64,000 bases of DNA, taken from NCBI GenBank assembly GCA_034521495.1, contig JAXHMK010000007.1, positions 56,720-120,719 on the forward strand. Reading direction: 5' to 3'. The notes under the pieces were generated by a model. That model made no database searches. It saw nothing but the letters and a program-made list of their open reading frames with translations, and was not told the origin of the DNA. Shown piece by piece: positions 37,301-48,466 of this stretch; the stretch's first letter is position 1; the number at the start of each line of letters is the position of its first letter. A program made the translations under genes and the position numbers. The DNA comes from Balneolaceae bacterium (GTDB lineage: Bacteria; Bacteroidota; Rhodothermia; Balneolales; Balneolaceae).

Positions 37301-37574
37301 TGATTGGCTTTGACCGGATGAACCGAGGATCGGTCTCGTGTAATCTCTTTGATCGCCTCTTCAATCTGTTCATTCGGAGATATCCGGATTAAACGTCTGA
37401 AGCTTTTCCCGAAGAATATTCGTCAGCACTACCTCTTCCGTGGTCTCCCTGCTCAGATCTCCCTCTGCTCCCAAAACCTCATCATAGGCATTGTACGTTT
37501 TCCAGTTTAGTAACGCTGGAAATAGTTCAACGGCGGGTTGTTCGACGGATGCTGTCTTCGGTGTATTTAGACAT
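34383..37574 (-). pseudogene. hsdR: Type I restriction enzyme subunit R (frameshifted)
   Basis: From ATG 37574 (MSKYTEDS), successive frames give the whole HsdR chain: LLNWKTYNAYDEVLG, the nuclease segment RRRPDLIGFVNG...PMILFELKKPA (PD-ExK), the helicase core 35864-36883 with Walker A FWHTQGSGKSFSM, DEAH-like MTDEAHRTQYD and FLGFTGTPLI, then SQSQNEIRDFEAKG, KPMKSHTLMQTIA and the helical C-terminus to the stop at 34383. Total about 1060 residues, normal for HsdR. At least seven single-base breaks. The motor would translocate DNA and cut remotely. It is last in the hsdM-hsdS-ATPase-hsdR run. Confidence 0.88.
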
Positions 37575-37585
37575 AGTAACCTTCT

Positions 37586-39852
37586 TTAGCTTACTAATTC
37601 TACCATTTCTTCATAATGTCTCTCGTCGTATTTTTTCACAAGATTTAAAACAGATTCGATTGCTTCCTTTGATTTAGCTAAATGGGTTACATCAAATCTT
37701 GTAAATGATTTGTTGAGCTGTCACCATAAAATAGACGTTTAAATAGTGTCGTAAAGCTGTCCCTTCCTCTTGAGTTATAGCACCTTTCTTAACTACTTTT
37801 TCAATTTTACTATGCATTCCTTTTTCGACAGGAGCACGAACTAAAAAACATCTCTAAGTAACGTCTTGCTATATTGGGAAAATGATAAACAGATTCATAT
37901 GAGTCATCATTTTTCATTTCTAATGTATAGCAACTTAAATAAGTAGTGATATTCAGATTCGTAGTCCTGTAGTAACGAATCAAGCTTGACAATACTGGAA
38001 GACCTAACATTTTCATTATTGGAACATTGTATCATAAATCTCGATTCTTTTTTTCCCTCATGCTTAAACCATTTGTTTAATTGTCTTAACAATTCAAAAT
38101 TGTGGGTTAATAAAATCAGTTGTTTCAGCCTTTTTACAATGCTCTTTAATAAAAGAAAAGGCATGAGATAATGGAATTGGCATCAACTGATACAGGATCG
38201 TCAATTACAACAATACAATCATCGATATCAGAATCTTGCCGACTTGTAAGAAAGTATATGAGTGCCAATCCCAGTTCTCTCACCTTCACTCAAATTTGTA
38301 GCCTCTTTATCACCTCTCTTGAAATGGAATCCTTTTGTCTCTTCTTCAAAGGTTACTTGGATTTCATCTCTACCTAAATATTGCGTCAGGTACTGACTTA
38401 AAGTCTCTGCAGCCTGTCAATTCGCCAACATTTTCATTTTCAAGTTCATCGATTTTCTCACTCAATTTTCTTGTCTTCTTTTGTAGTTCCTCTAAGGTTT
38501 TTTCAGATTCTTCTTGATCTTTCTTCAAGCTTGATCAATTCAGTTATATTTGATATTATATGAGATTTCTCCGAGACTCTTTTTTTCTTAAAATTTCATC
38601 CTCAAAATTTCTACAATTTCATTATGATCTTCGATAATCAAATTGATTTTGCTCTACAATATCATATATCTAGATTCTAATTTCTGATTAAACGTTATTT
38701 CAATTTCTAAAGATTTATGAAGGTTATTCTCCTTCCTTTCTATCTCACTCAATAGTTCTCGGAATATTCTTTTATATTTATTTTCAAGTTCTTCAAACTT
38801 CATGAATTTTATTTCAAAGTATTGCTGGAGTGTGCTGTCAATCTCTGATACATGGGGTATCTTTAGATTTATATTAGCATTTTTTACCTCCCGTTTAAGT
38901 GAATCTAATTTCCGCAAGAAATCATTGTACGTATCACTAAAATGTCCCTCTAATTTCGTAACTCTCTCTTTGGGGATTTCTTGATTCAAAATTGACATAT
39001 CCCAAGATCATTTTCTATATGGATATTAAATCCATTTCTTTCCATTTCAATTTCCGGTTTTTCCTTCAGTTCAGTTATAGCCTTTGAAACCACTGTCTCT
39101 TGTAAAAAACTTCTTATTGATTTATATAATTCTGATATACCCGTGATATTCAGTTTAGCAATAGACGATTTTTCTTCGGAGTTTGATGGATAGCTTTTTT
39201 TATTTTAGCTGATTCATCTTCATATTTTATGAGATGAGTATAGTCCTCACTTCTTTTAACTGAAGGTGCTCTTTAATCGTGAGTTTATGTTAGATTTGTC
39301 ATAATTGGCATACTTATCGGATAGTCCCTCAGTAGTTAAAGTGTCTTTTATGATTTTCGCATTATCTTTTTTCATTTCGATATATCTTTTTATATCGTCT
39401 CTTTCTTTTTATTTACATCATGCTCCTCATTTAATGATTTACGGTTTTCTTTAAGCCTATCTGCTTCTTTCTTTTTGCTGGCATCATCTTTTCCCAAAAA
39501 TGCAATAGATCAGCCTGAATTTTCTCCCATTTAATATGCTGATCAATAAATCTTCATTGAAAACTCTTATCAAAGGGGCAGAATCAGTATTGTCCTTATT
39601 TATTACTATTTCATTGCCATTGTCATCAGAAAGAGATCAATTCAAACTCACTATCTCTGAATCTTTGAGGCATCTCTCCTTCAGGCTCTAATTCCTGTAT
39701 TAATTCTGTCAAAGTGCTTTTTCCCGAGCCATTCCATAGGTAAATAACATTATAACTTTTGAAATCTTGGAAAGACTAGGATTTGGCCACTTAAAATCCT
39801 GGAGAATTTAAACCTCTTTTCAGCTTCTAATTCTTTTTTAAAATCATAACAT
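37586..39852 (-). pseudogene. AAA_13-type coiled-coil ATPase between hsdS and hsdR (frameshifted)
   Basis: About 750 residues rebuilt across several frames. Near the start it has YNVIYLWNGSGKSTLTEL (Walker A); a 450-residue coiled coil follows (including 38654-38998); then NLSEGERT (ABC signature), DDCIVVIDDPVSVDAN (Walker B), LILLTHNFELLRQL (switch His), the motif YESEYHYLFKLLY, the segment PNIARRYLEMFF and a C-terminus ending HYEEMVELVS at 37588. These are family marks of the AAA_13 proteins related to RloC/PrrC nuclease partners. Only 11 bases separate it from hsdR. It may be an accessory suicide device of the restriction locus; no nuclease domain is recognised. Confidence 0.78.
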
Positions 39853-39854
39853 TG

Positions 39855-41059
39855 CTATCTTTGAACTTCTATTTCCCCAGAGATCAGTTTAGGCAAAAGT
39901 AAATCTCTGGTCTTTTTTAGCTTCTCATTCCTTTCTCTCAGGTTATGAGCTAAATCAGATAGTTTTCCTGTTCTTTCCTGGAATTCTGCAGTTGTTTTCC
40001 TTGGGCAATGCAACTTTCATTTTTCGAAAATCTTTTGGTTTAACACGTTGGTGACTTGTCAAGGTGCCACCGGTCAAACTCCTGAATCTTCCATAGAATT
40101 TTTTGGAACTCAATAGACCATAAACAAAAGTTCATTTCAAAATACCGCCAACTCCATTCAAGATCAAAAACTCAGTTGAAGTCAAGCAGCGTCGATCAGT
40201 CTTTGGCTTGGCATACCGTATTCGAGGAATTCGTGAATTAACTTGGAAATAATAACAGCATCGTTTGTCTTCAAATTATTTTCCTTGTACTAATACTCTC
40301 ACCCTTAATAACTTCCGGTCGTTGCCCCTCATCATATGCAGAAAAACTGTAGTAATAAAACCCTTCATCAGGGTAATCAATAGGTTTTAACCCTTCATTG
40401 CTTTTGTTTACGATATCTTTTATCTGTTTTACCTGCCACCCTCAGGAACCTCACCAAAATCCATCCCCGATCCACCAACTCATCCTCATCATAACCGGGA
40501 TAACGATAATGCACAACCACTCGCGGTAGATGAGCCGGGCCATCTCCTCCAGGATGGCAATGCGCCGGGTGTTGTTTCAATCAGGTCATCAAAGGCAGAG
40601 AGATGGAGGCGATTTTTTGCTGAGATGTTCAAGTGGAGGTATTTAATGTCTCGATAGCACGTTCATTTCTGCACGCTGTTTGCCTTGGAAGCCCCTGGCA
40701 ACACTGTTTTGCGTATCTCGTATAAGTTGACTTATATCCAGGTAGTAATACATGTAATTTATATCCAAACTTCTTCTTTAGCTCAAAAACAAAAACATTA
40801 ATAATGCCAAAACGATTTAATTCCATCTGATTAGATGTGCAGTTTCCGCATCTTCTACGCGCAGTCCTGGTCTAAAAGCGTATCCCGTCTTTAAATCGTG
40901 CTCTGCTATCTCTGTCACATCTACAAGTTTCAAGAGTATTTGAACATAAACCCGTGGATGGATTTACCATTCAGCCATGCCCAAATAGTGATGAACTTCT
41001 TACCTTATTTCTGCAAAACCTAGGTCCACTTTATAACTGTACGAATCTTTGAAAAGCAT
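39855..41059 (-). pseudogene. hsdS: Type I restriction specificity subunit S (frameshifted)
   Basis: Pieces in several frames carry HsdS marks: the first recognition half ends near SAFDDLIET, the central conserved helix reads TRRIAILEEMARLIYREW and then VHYRYPGYDEDELVD (about 40490-40600), a second recognition half follows, and the C-terminal conserved helix reads LRERNEKLKKTRDLLLPKL then ISGEIEV, with TAG at 39855. Two target-recognition domains are thus present, each setting half of the DNA target. About 400 residues. The frame is broken at many places, so the recognition sequence cannot be trusted. Confidence 0.8.
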
Positions 41060-41066
41060 TATGTCT

Positions 41067-42678
41067 TTATTTAATATAGCTCTGAATATTTTCAGAAATC
41101 TCATTTTCCAGTGTCGAAGCCTCTACATTCAACAATTCCAGCTCCTCATACAGCTCCTCCAGTCGCACTTTAAAATCCACATCATCCTCTTCCCGCTCGG
41201 CCACGCCCACATAGCGTCCGGGGTTCAGGCTCCAGCCCTGTTCTTCAATCTCTTCAATGGTAGCCACTTTGCAGAGGCCGGGAATGTCTTTGTACTCTCC
41301 ATTCGGAAAGAGCTCGTTCATGTTTTCCGGCTGGGTAATCGTATTGCCGTCGGCGTTGTACTCTACATTCCGGTTCAGCAGCCATTGGCAGGGTGTCCTC
41401 CATCGCCTCACCCCGGTACCGGCGCACGAATCGCCGGCCAGGAAGTCGATCTGCTCGGCGGGTAAAGTCGCGGTGGGCGCGGTCAATCTGCCGGTAGATG
41501 TTCCGGGCATCGACAAACAGCACCTTGTTCTCGCGGTCGGTGCCTCTCTTGCCCTTATCAAAGAACCAGAGCGTACAGGGCAGCGTCACCGTATAGAAGA
41601 AGTTGGAGCCGATGGAAATAATCACATCCACCACGCCCTCCTCAATCAGTTTCCGGCGGATCTCCATCTCGCTGTGGCGGGCATCGGCAGCAGAGTTGGC
41701 CATTACAAACCCGGCGCGGCCGTTTTCAGGGTTCAGCGCACTGTAAAATTCCTGTATCCAGAGGTAGTTGGCGTTGTCCGTACTCGGTATGCCCAGCGGG
41801 TAGCGGGGATCGCCTTCAATCGCTTCCTTATCCACTCCGCTCACGTTAAACGGCGGATTGGCCATCACATAATCGAACTTGCGCCACCACATCGTGAATG
41901 TTCTCATAGTAGCTGTTCCCTGACCGGATATCTCCTTCCAATCCATGCACCGCCAGGTTCATCTTGCAGAGGCGAACCGTGTTTTCCACCTTCTCCTGTC
42001 CGTAGATGGAGAGCACATCGCCGCTATTCTGCCGGTGGCGCTCCCGGAAACTTGGCACTCTGCACAAACATACCGCCCGATCCGCAAGCTGTATCCAAAA
42101 TTTTACCACTAAAGGGTTCGATGATCTCAACAATCAACTGTACCAGGGTAGTCGGCGTAAAAAACTCTCCGCCCTTTCTGCCCCTCACTCATGGCAAACT
42201 TGCCGAGAAAGTATTCATAGATCTGTCCGAACACATCCCCGCTTACTCCATCACCAATGTTGGAGAAACTTTTCAGGAGGTCTTTCAGAATCTGATCCCC
42301 AAATTTCTTGTACTGCCTGGGGCAGCACATCCTTTAGCTCGGGATTTTCCTTTTCAATCGCCTCCATCGCCTCATTGATCTTCTGGCCGATATCCTCCTT
42401 CTCCGGAAGCTCCAGCAGGTAGTCGTACCGGGCATGCTTCCGGCAGGTAAATGGCACCTTTGGCCTTATAACTGGTCCGGCCCGATAGTTACCCGGCTGC
42501 TGCTTTTCTCTTGCAGCTCCTCATGCACCGGCTGAAACCGGTGCCAGGCGTAGCGAAGAAAAATAAGCCCGAGTACCGGTGTGGAATATTCGTAGGAACT
42601 GAGGGCGGAGTTGGCGCGAAGGTTGTCGGCCGCTTCCCAAAGGCGGTTTTCAAGGTCTTTGAGGGTGTCTGATGTCAT
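41067..42678 (-). pseudogene. hsdM: Type I restriction methyltransferase subunit M (frameshifted)
   Basis: Starts [20 protein letters not shown] at 42678. Reassembled motifs: GPD(Q)[26 protein letters not shown], the SAM motif ([12 protein letters not shown]), the catalytic [12 protein letters not shown] (N6-adenine NPPF), [16 protein letters not shown] and [14 protein letters not shown]; the stop is at 41067. About 535 residues. Six or more breaks, two of which I traced to a single extra T (at about 42460 and 42440). It is the first gene of the minus-strand hsd run. Confidence 0.88.
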
Positions 42679-42866
42679 AGATGAATGGTGTTGTGATCCC
42701 GATTACTACTCAGTGAATTTTTTCTCAACAGTGGATAGTAAAGAAAATGAGATAGGAATGGAAATGGAAAGCAGTATAGTGTATAATTCACGCATACTTA
42801 CACAAATCCATTTTAAAAATGTCGTCTGACACAGAACCAACTATACTCCATATACATAACCGACTA

Positions 42867-43895
42867 TCAAACAATACTACTTAACCTTTTTTTATCTCTC
42901 GACCAGTGCTGATTTAAATTAATCGTCCTTATTTCAACTGGATGCTGATTGTACTGATATTCCAAGTCATACTCTTCTGAAATAGTAGGATATAATAAGA
43001 TTCCTTTCGTTCTAAAATTACGTTCAGTTCCATCCTGTTGATGCATTAGGTAGCTAAATAATTGATAGAGATTTCCAGATTTGATTTTATCTGTATCATA
43101 GTTCCTTTGCATGGTATCCTTATAGTACTTCGTATCAATAATGATCTTTTCATGCGGTTTACGCAGAGTAATATCTGTTTCCATTCTTGGTAGATACTCA
43201 AGGTTTTTATCATCATCGACGTCAAAATTCCAATAGATATATTCTCCTCTGACATCCCATTCTGAATATTCTCTCTTGTAATAGTTCAGGACAAACTTCT
43301 CGAATAGAATAGCCATTTTATCCTCATCTCTTGTCACATCAGAAAAAGCCCATGTTCCCTCATCTTCATTCGGTAGTTGATTTTCGTAAATTAGCTGACA
43401 AACGTTTAGTAAAAACTCATAAAACCGATTATTCCTGTGTATTTTTATCTTGTCAAAAACAACCGGATTTAAATCGATGATCTGAATTCGAGGAAATCTT
43501 CGGAGAATCCTTCGAATATCATGCTTTAAATCATCATCTAATCTCACCGCATATAACAGTTGAAATAAGGTAGTTATGAGGATCTGATTATGAAGAATAT
43601 CCGCAGAATATTCGTCATAGTTACAGACTGCATGCAACCGTTGAAAAGAGTTCTGTTTAACAGATTTACTAACTTCTAATTTCCCCTTAACACCAACACT
43701 TTCTTGTGTATGAGAAACATAGTCGTGTTCCAAACCACGTTTTAGAAGAATCCTCGAACCATTAATCAATACTTGGGATAATAATTCAAGCAGATCATGT
43801 CTACCATCGGTTGACACATTTACCCGATCCTTTTCTTCAAGTTTGTCCCAGGCATAGCATAGCAGAAAATAGATGTTCTCAACGGGAATCTGCAT
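42867..43895 (-). CDS. mcrC: McrC-type restriction subunit
   Basis: 342 residues with the McrC start (MQIPVENIYFLLCYAWDKLE) and the PD-(D/E)xK nuclease core METDITLRKPHEKIIIDTKYYK-like segment (about residues 236-258; Asp and the DxK Lys visible). It nicks methylated DNA when driven by McrB. It begins four bases after the mcrB stop, so the two form one operon. No frameshift. Confidence 0.92.
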   Translation of the reverse strand: MQIPVENIYFLLCYAWDKLEEKDRVNVSTDGRHDLLELLSQVLINGSRILLKRGLEHDYVSHTQESVGVKGKLEVSKSVKQNSFQRLHAVCNYDEYSADILHNQILITTLFQLLYAVRLDDDLKHDIRRILRRFPRIQIIDLNPVVFDKIKIHRNNRFYEFLLNVCQLIYENQLPNEDEGTWAFSDVTRDEDKMAILFEKFVLNYYKREYSEWDVRGEYIYWNFDVDDDKNLEYLPRMETDITLRKPHEKIIIDTKYYKDTMQRNYDTDKIKSGNLYQLFSYLMHQQDGTERNFRTKGILLYPTISEEYDLEYQYNQHPVEIRTINLNQHWSRDKKRLSSIV

Positions 43896-43899
43896 CAGA

Positions 43900-45660
43900 T
43901 TAAAGGCTTAGAATTTCATACATCTTTCTTACCTGATCAGAATTATCGAACCAGATCTCTTCGAGCAGTGGTTTGATCTCATATTCAATAGTTTCCTGGT
44001 ACCAATCTCCATCATTTTGATTATTCTTGAATGTGCAGAAATAACTATGACCAATCCGAAATCCTTCATTCAAATCTTTTTTAATAACCTCATTAACCTT
44101 TCTGACTGATGTATGAATATGATCTCTCAGAGATTTTGAAACCCCTTGTGTTTCAAGAAAGGCAGAAAAATTATCATCAAATATTGGTTCTAAGCTTATA
44201 AAAGCAAAGCGCCGGCGCAGAGCATAGTCAATGATCGATAGTGAGCGATCAGCGGTGTTCATGGTACCTATAATGTGGAGATTCTCTGGAACAAAGAAAG
44301 TATCTTCTTCATCCTCGGCATAGGTAAGCTTGGCTGCGTAACTGCTATTTCGTTTATCAGCTTCAATGAGCATTAGCAGTTCACCAAAAATCTTACTTAA
44401 ATTTCCACGATTAATCTCATCTATAATGAGAAAAAAATCTCGTTCTTTATGTGTATGGGCTTTTTGGCAAAAATCATAAAAAATCCCATTTCTTAAATTT
44501 GTCGCTCCATTTTCAGTAATCCGAAGGCCTTGAATGAAATCCTCATAACTGTAAGACTGGTGGAATTGAACAAATTCGATTTGAGAGTCATTTTCATAAC
44601 CCATAATCTGATAGGCCAACTTCCGAGCGATAAAAGTCTTCCCTACTCCGGGAGGACCCTGTAAGATGATATTCTTTTTGCGCTTTAGGATTGATATAAT
44701 TTCCTCAAACTTTCGCCTTGATATAAATGGTTTGTCAGGGTCGTTATCAAAATCATATGGTTTTCTTGTACTACTTTCTAATTTACGCTCTTCGGAAATA
44801 TTCTTTTGGTCAATAGTCGCCCTGATAATATCATATTCTTCCTCGCTCAAGGAAAAAAGACTCCCTTGGTTATTGATAAAAACTTCACAATTATTGAGGC
44901 TTGGGTCACTTTTTAATTCATTCCAGCTTACGGGTACTTCGAGTTTTTCGATAATTTCAAACTCTATGACTTCTCCCTCATCTTCGGATTGGTGAAGCTC
45001 CTCAGTAATTTGCATAATAGCCCGAATCTGTTTGGATGGACTACTCTCATAACCAACCATAATATCGCCTGATTTAACCGTCTCGAAATATTTGTAAATC
45101 CTCCGTTTGTTACCTTTTTCATTACGTGAGGTATAGGTTTGTCGGTCTCCCACCTTTTGATCACTCAGACTCCAAATAGAAGGATTAGCATTGAGCCACC
45201 AATAATTGATCTCGCTTGGTTCAGGATCTGGACCCTTTATAGAAGCATTCACACTGCTATAATCCAAATTGTGTTCATCAAATACTCCGGTTAATTCAGG
45301 GTACAGTCTTACATACTCACTAAATATAAATTGCCATGTTTTTGTCGGACTAAATGTATCGGGCCAAAACAGAGTCGCGTAATCTTTGAATGTATGAGAT
45401 TTATATTCATAAACTTTAGTAGTAAGCCAGTTTACCTCTCTTTGATGGGGATACTTATCGTCCTCATGATACTCATATTCGCCAGTTATAATACCTATTC
45501 CAAGTACTTTATTGACTCCTTGATTGGAAAAAACAATATCGCCCAGTTTTGCGGTTTTAAATAACCAGGTATTCCATGTTTGATTAGAAGAGCTATCCGT
45601 TGGCAACCCAGCTCTCTCATTTAGTTCCTCTCTACTTTTTGCATTAGAAATATCTCCCAT
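43900..45660 (-). CDS. mcrB: McrB-type AAA+ GTPase with EVE-like domains
   Basis: 586 residues visible in one frame, probably preceded by 280 more (see 45661-46506). Two N-terminal regions resemble EVE/PUA-like modified-base readers (WLFKTAKLGDIVFSNQG and WSLSDQKVGDRQTY...KYFETVKSGDIMVGY). The McrB motor follows: Walker A GPPGVGKTF, Walker B FFLIIDEINRGNLSKIF and the GTMNTADRSLSIIDYALRRRF arginine-finger/sensor run. McrBC cuts DNA carrying methylated or hydroxymethylated cytosines, here likely sensed by the EVE parts. Confidence 0.9.
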   Translation of the reverse strand: MGDISNAKSREELNERAGLPTDSSSNQTWNTWLFKTAKLGDIVFSNQGVNKVLGIGIITGEYEYHEDDKYPHQREVNWLTTKVYEYKSHTFKDYATLFWPDTFSPTKTWQFIFSEYVRLYPELTGVFDEHNLDYSSVNASIKGPDPEPSEINYWWLNANPSIWSLSDQKVGDRQTYTSRNEKGNKRRIYKYFETVKSGDIMVGYESSPSKQIRAIMQITEELHQSEDEGEVIEFEIIEKLEVPVSWNELKSDPSLNNCEVFINNQGSLFSLSEEEYDIIRATIDQKNISEERKLESSTRKPYDFDNDPDKPFISRRKFEEIISILKRKKNIILQGPPGVGKTFIARKLAYQIMGYENDSQIEFVQFHQSYSYEDFIQGLRITENGATNLRNGIFYDFCQKAHTHKERDFFLIIDEINRGNLSKIFGELLMLIEADKRNSSYAAKLTYAEDEEDTFFVPENLHIIGTMNTADRSLSIIDYALRRRFAFISLEPIFDDNFSAFLETQGVSKSLRDHIHTSVRKVNEVIKKDLNEGFRIGHSYFCTFKNNQNDGDWYQETIEYEIKPLLEEIWFDNSDQVRKMYEILSL

Positions 45661-46506
45661 TCCAAGATCTTTATATCCAATTCCAATTCTTCCCTCTTCC
45701 TTGAACCTGTCCCAGTCTATAGCTTGGGAGCCGGGGCTAAATTTATAGTAGTTACGAGGACCTTGATTTAGCTTAATTATCTCAACTTTTAGTCCTTTAA
45801 GAACTTCTACTACATCTGAATATGTTTTTATTTTGGTTAGTTCTTCTTTTGGGTAATCTTTGTCTAAATGATTTCTTTTAATGTCCCTCCTGCCATTAAA
45901 CCAGCTTTTGGTTTACTGCCAAAACGAACAAAAAATTGATAAGCATCTTTATGGGATTCTTTTTGTGGAGGATATAAAGCCAACCAGGATATGCTACTAC
46001 CAAAACTCTGAGCTCCTCGAAAATCAACAAAATGAACTTGGTAATCAGATAAGTCTAAATCCTTTTTTAACTGCTTGCTGATTTGTTTAAAGATATTGCC
46101 GAACTGTTTCCTTCACTGTATCTCGATAGAAAAAAGGGTAAAAGAGTGGCCAAAATCTTGTCCAAGACCAAAAGGGCTTGGTCTCTTTGGTTGAAGCATC
46201 CATTTTATCCAGCTGATTGTCAGGAACGTAATTTAATTGCTCTCGCTTCTTTTTTCTTATTTTATTTTTAATCTCTTCTACAGTTGTCGGAGTTACCTGT
46301 TCTCCATTCAATAGCATACCCGCAACCTCAGCACGTAGCATATTAATAGGTTGATATGGTAGCTTAGGATCTCCATAGTCTTCAAACACGCTTTGAAGCT
46401 TATCCTGACTTAAATTATGTAATGCCTCAAATAATGCCTTATCATCATTTTCATATATTTCATACTCTTTGGCCAAATTGATGAGATATTCGAATTGTTT
46501 TTCCAT
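45661..46506 (-). pseudogene. Probable 5' part of mcrB (frameshifted)
   Basis: The mcrB frame continues upstream without a stop through KFSPGSQAIDWDRFKEEGRI and GIGYKDLG. A break near 45885 and another near 46090-46140 lead to a frame starting at ATG 46506 (MEKQFEYLINLAKEYEIYEN). The middle reads KKDLDLSDYQVHFVDFRGAQ and SSISWLALYPPQKES. No start codon or terminator is seen between this part and mcrB, so both likely form one protein of about 870 residues, with an unrecognised N-terminal helical domain. Two genes cannot be ruled out. Confidence 0.6.
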
Positions 46507-46544
46507 TCTTAAAGGCTTTTTAACGCATTAATTATTCTTAATAA

Positions 46545-46739
46545 TTAGAAATTGCAATTTGAAAAATACCGAGAGTAAGGACCCATATAGCGACACAAGC
46601 CAAAGTCCCGGTTTTTTCCATCAGGTATACAAAAATTGCTGTGGTACCCTCTAAAATTTTCAAAAGCACCCCGCTCAACCGGCTCCTTCAGAAAAGCTTT
46701 GTTGATTGTGTTGCGTACTGTTTTTGCCTCGAACTTCAT
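46545..46739 (-). other. Short unassigned frame
   Basis: 64 residues (starts MKFEAKTVRNTINKAFLKEP) whose opening resembles the N-terminus of some large modification enzymes; nothing follows it. It could be a remnant of a further restriction gene or chance. Confidence 0.25.
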
Positions 46740-47126
46740 TCGCAGTTTTTTAAAACGTTTGTTGGTTCTCTTCTAAATGATATTGGGGTAAAATAATAAG
46801 AAATGAAAGCGAATGCAAAGCTGAAAGTTTAAAATCACCACTAAAGTTGCAGGAGATACAAAAGTTTAGGGCAGAAATGAAATATTTTCACAGAATGTAC
46901 ACTAATTTGGGAAATTAGGAATACCAAGCCCTTGCTAAAAAGAGATAGGCGCTTAGAGGCGGGATTTGGTCAAAACGGGGTATATGGCTTATGAAGGATG
47001 GTTTTTAGTCTATTAACATTTTGTATTCGAAAAAGATCCTTCGATAATTGTAATTTTCTAATCTTTTATGTTTTGTTAGTTGATGCTACGATTTTAAAGA
47101 AAGATACGGGACGCAATAGATTGGTA
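46740..47126. other. Gap holding the divergent start of the 47-61 kb operon
   Basis: 387 bases. A frame extends from 46998 into the vWA lipoprotein gene, but its first 43 residues look non-coding and the good signal peptide starts at 47127. The rest holds no gene or clear hairpin. It must contain the promoters of the plus-strand system operon. Confidence 0.4.
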
Positions 47127-48465
47127 ATGAAACAAGGAACAAGTTATTTATTCTACTTTCTTACAGCTGGAATTATTCTAATTCTTATTTTAGTTGTATC
47201 AAGCTGTGAGAGACCTAACCAAAGAAGCAGTGAGGTTAGTGGAGAAGTATCTAATAGTGAATCAGGTACTTCAAATACAACAGATGACATCAATGCAAAT
47301 AAAGTTTCTTTTTTTGTGGACAACTCAGGGGGGATGGTTGGGTATGTAAACCGGGATGAATCTCAAGAAGGTGTCAATAATTTTATACTGGCTGTATCTA
47401 ATCTTGCCCAAAATCCCAATTTTAGGAGAGATGATGTAGAACTTGATTACAACTTAATCAATGGACCAAGAGATATTGTAACCACACCATTAGGGAACAG
47501 TGCTCAAGAGTTCATAAACTGTTTAAATCCAACCTGTTTTAACCAGGGAGACGTTAGTGGCAACGATCTAAACGCAATGTTTCGCAATGTTTCAAATTGC
47601 ATTAGACCATGCAAGTCTAAACAACATCTCTGTTTTTGTTTCTGATGGTATTTATGACATTCAAGACAAATCACAACCAATCACATCAATTATATCAGAA
47701 GGGTTTGAGACAAGAAATAAGTTCATCGATCGATTAGAATCCGAAAATATCCAGACTCTACTTGTAAAGTTGGAATCCACTTTTTCGGGTGCTTATTATT
47801 ATGGAGTTACAACGGATGGCATTGTAATTAACCAGAATCGACCTTTTTATGTTTTTATTCTTGGTAACTCAGGGATACTTAATAATTATTTTGATGACCA
47901 ATATTTAGAGAACCTATCTGGCTATGTAAATCATACTAGATTCTTTTTGCCTACTGATTATCAAGTTGATTATGAGCCATCTACAGCATACAATAGAAAA
48001 GGAAACTTCAGGCAGGATAGAGAGGACTCAAACCGTTTAATTGAAGTAGAACAAAACCAAGCCGGTGAATTCGAATTTTCTGTTGGAGTTGACTATTCAG
48101 ACCTTCCATTATCCGATGATTATCTCACTGATAATGATCACTATGAAGTAACTGGCTATTTTGAGGTTATCAAAGTTGAAAAGTATACTCCAGAAATGGT
48201 TACAAATATTACAAGTTTTACACCTACCCATTTGATAACTCTAAAAGCTACCGGCTTACCTCAAGGAATAATCGATATAAAGCTGTTAAATGAACTTCCG
48301 GCATGGGTGCAGGAGACTCATACCGATGATGATCGTAATATTGAAGGTGATTCTACTAAAACGTTTGGGTTTAAGTATCTGATTCAAGGGATAGTTGATG
48401 CTTATTCAGAAGTCTCTAATCAAAAATATTTAACAACTAAAACAGTGACTTTGAGCAGAAATTAA
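47127..48465 (+). pseudogene. von Willebrand A-like lipoprotein, first gene of the system (one frameshift)
   Basis: The ATG at 47127 opens a lipoprotein signal (hydrophobic run to VVSSC). After a Ser/Asn linker comes a vWA-like fold: VSFFVDNSGGMVGYV, a MIDAS-type DxSGG at residues 65-69, then NDLNAMFRNV and ISVFVSDGIYDIQ as the later strands and metal sites. At about 47595 one extra T (GTTT for GTT) breaks the frame; the rest (47587-48465) is one intact frame ending TTKTVTLSRN. The C-terminal 200 residues are a beta-rich domain I do not recognise. Likely a metal-dependent surface adhesion or sensing module anchored in a membrane. The next gene starts two bases after its stop. Confidence 0.7.
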
Positions 48466-48466
48466 T

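Noticed and set aside
37586..39852. A PrrC-type anticodon nuclease gene
   Set aside because: The ATPase part fits the wider family, but the coiled coil is much longer than in PrrC and no nuclease end is recognised.
47587..47645. Programmed ribosomal frameshifting in the vWA gene
   Set aside because: No slippery heptamer with downstream structure is evident, and similar slips occur in nearly every gene of this half of the window.
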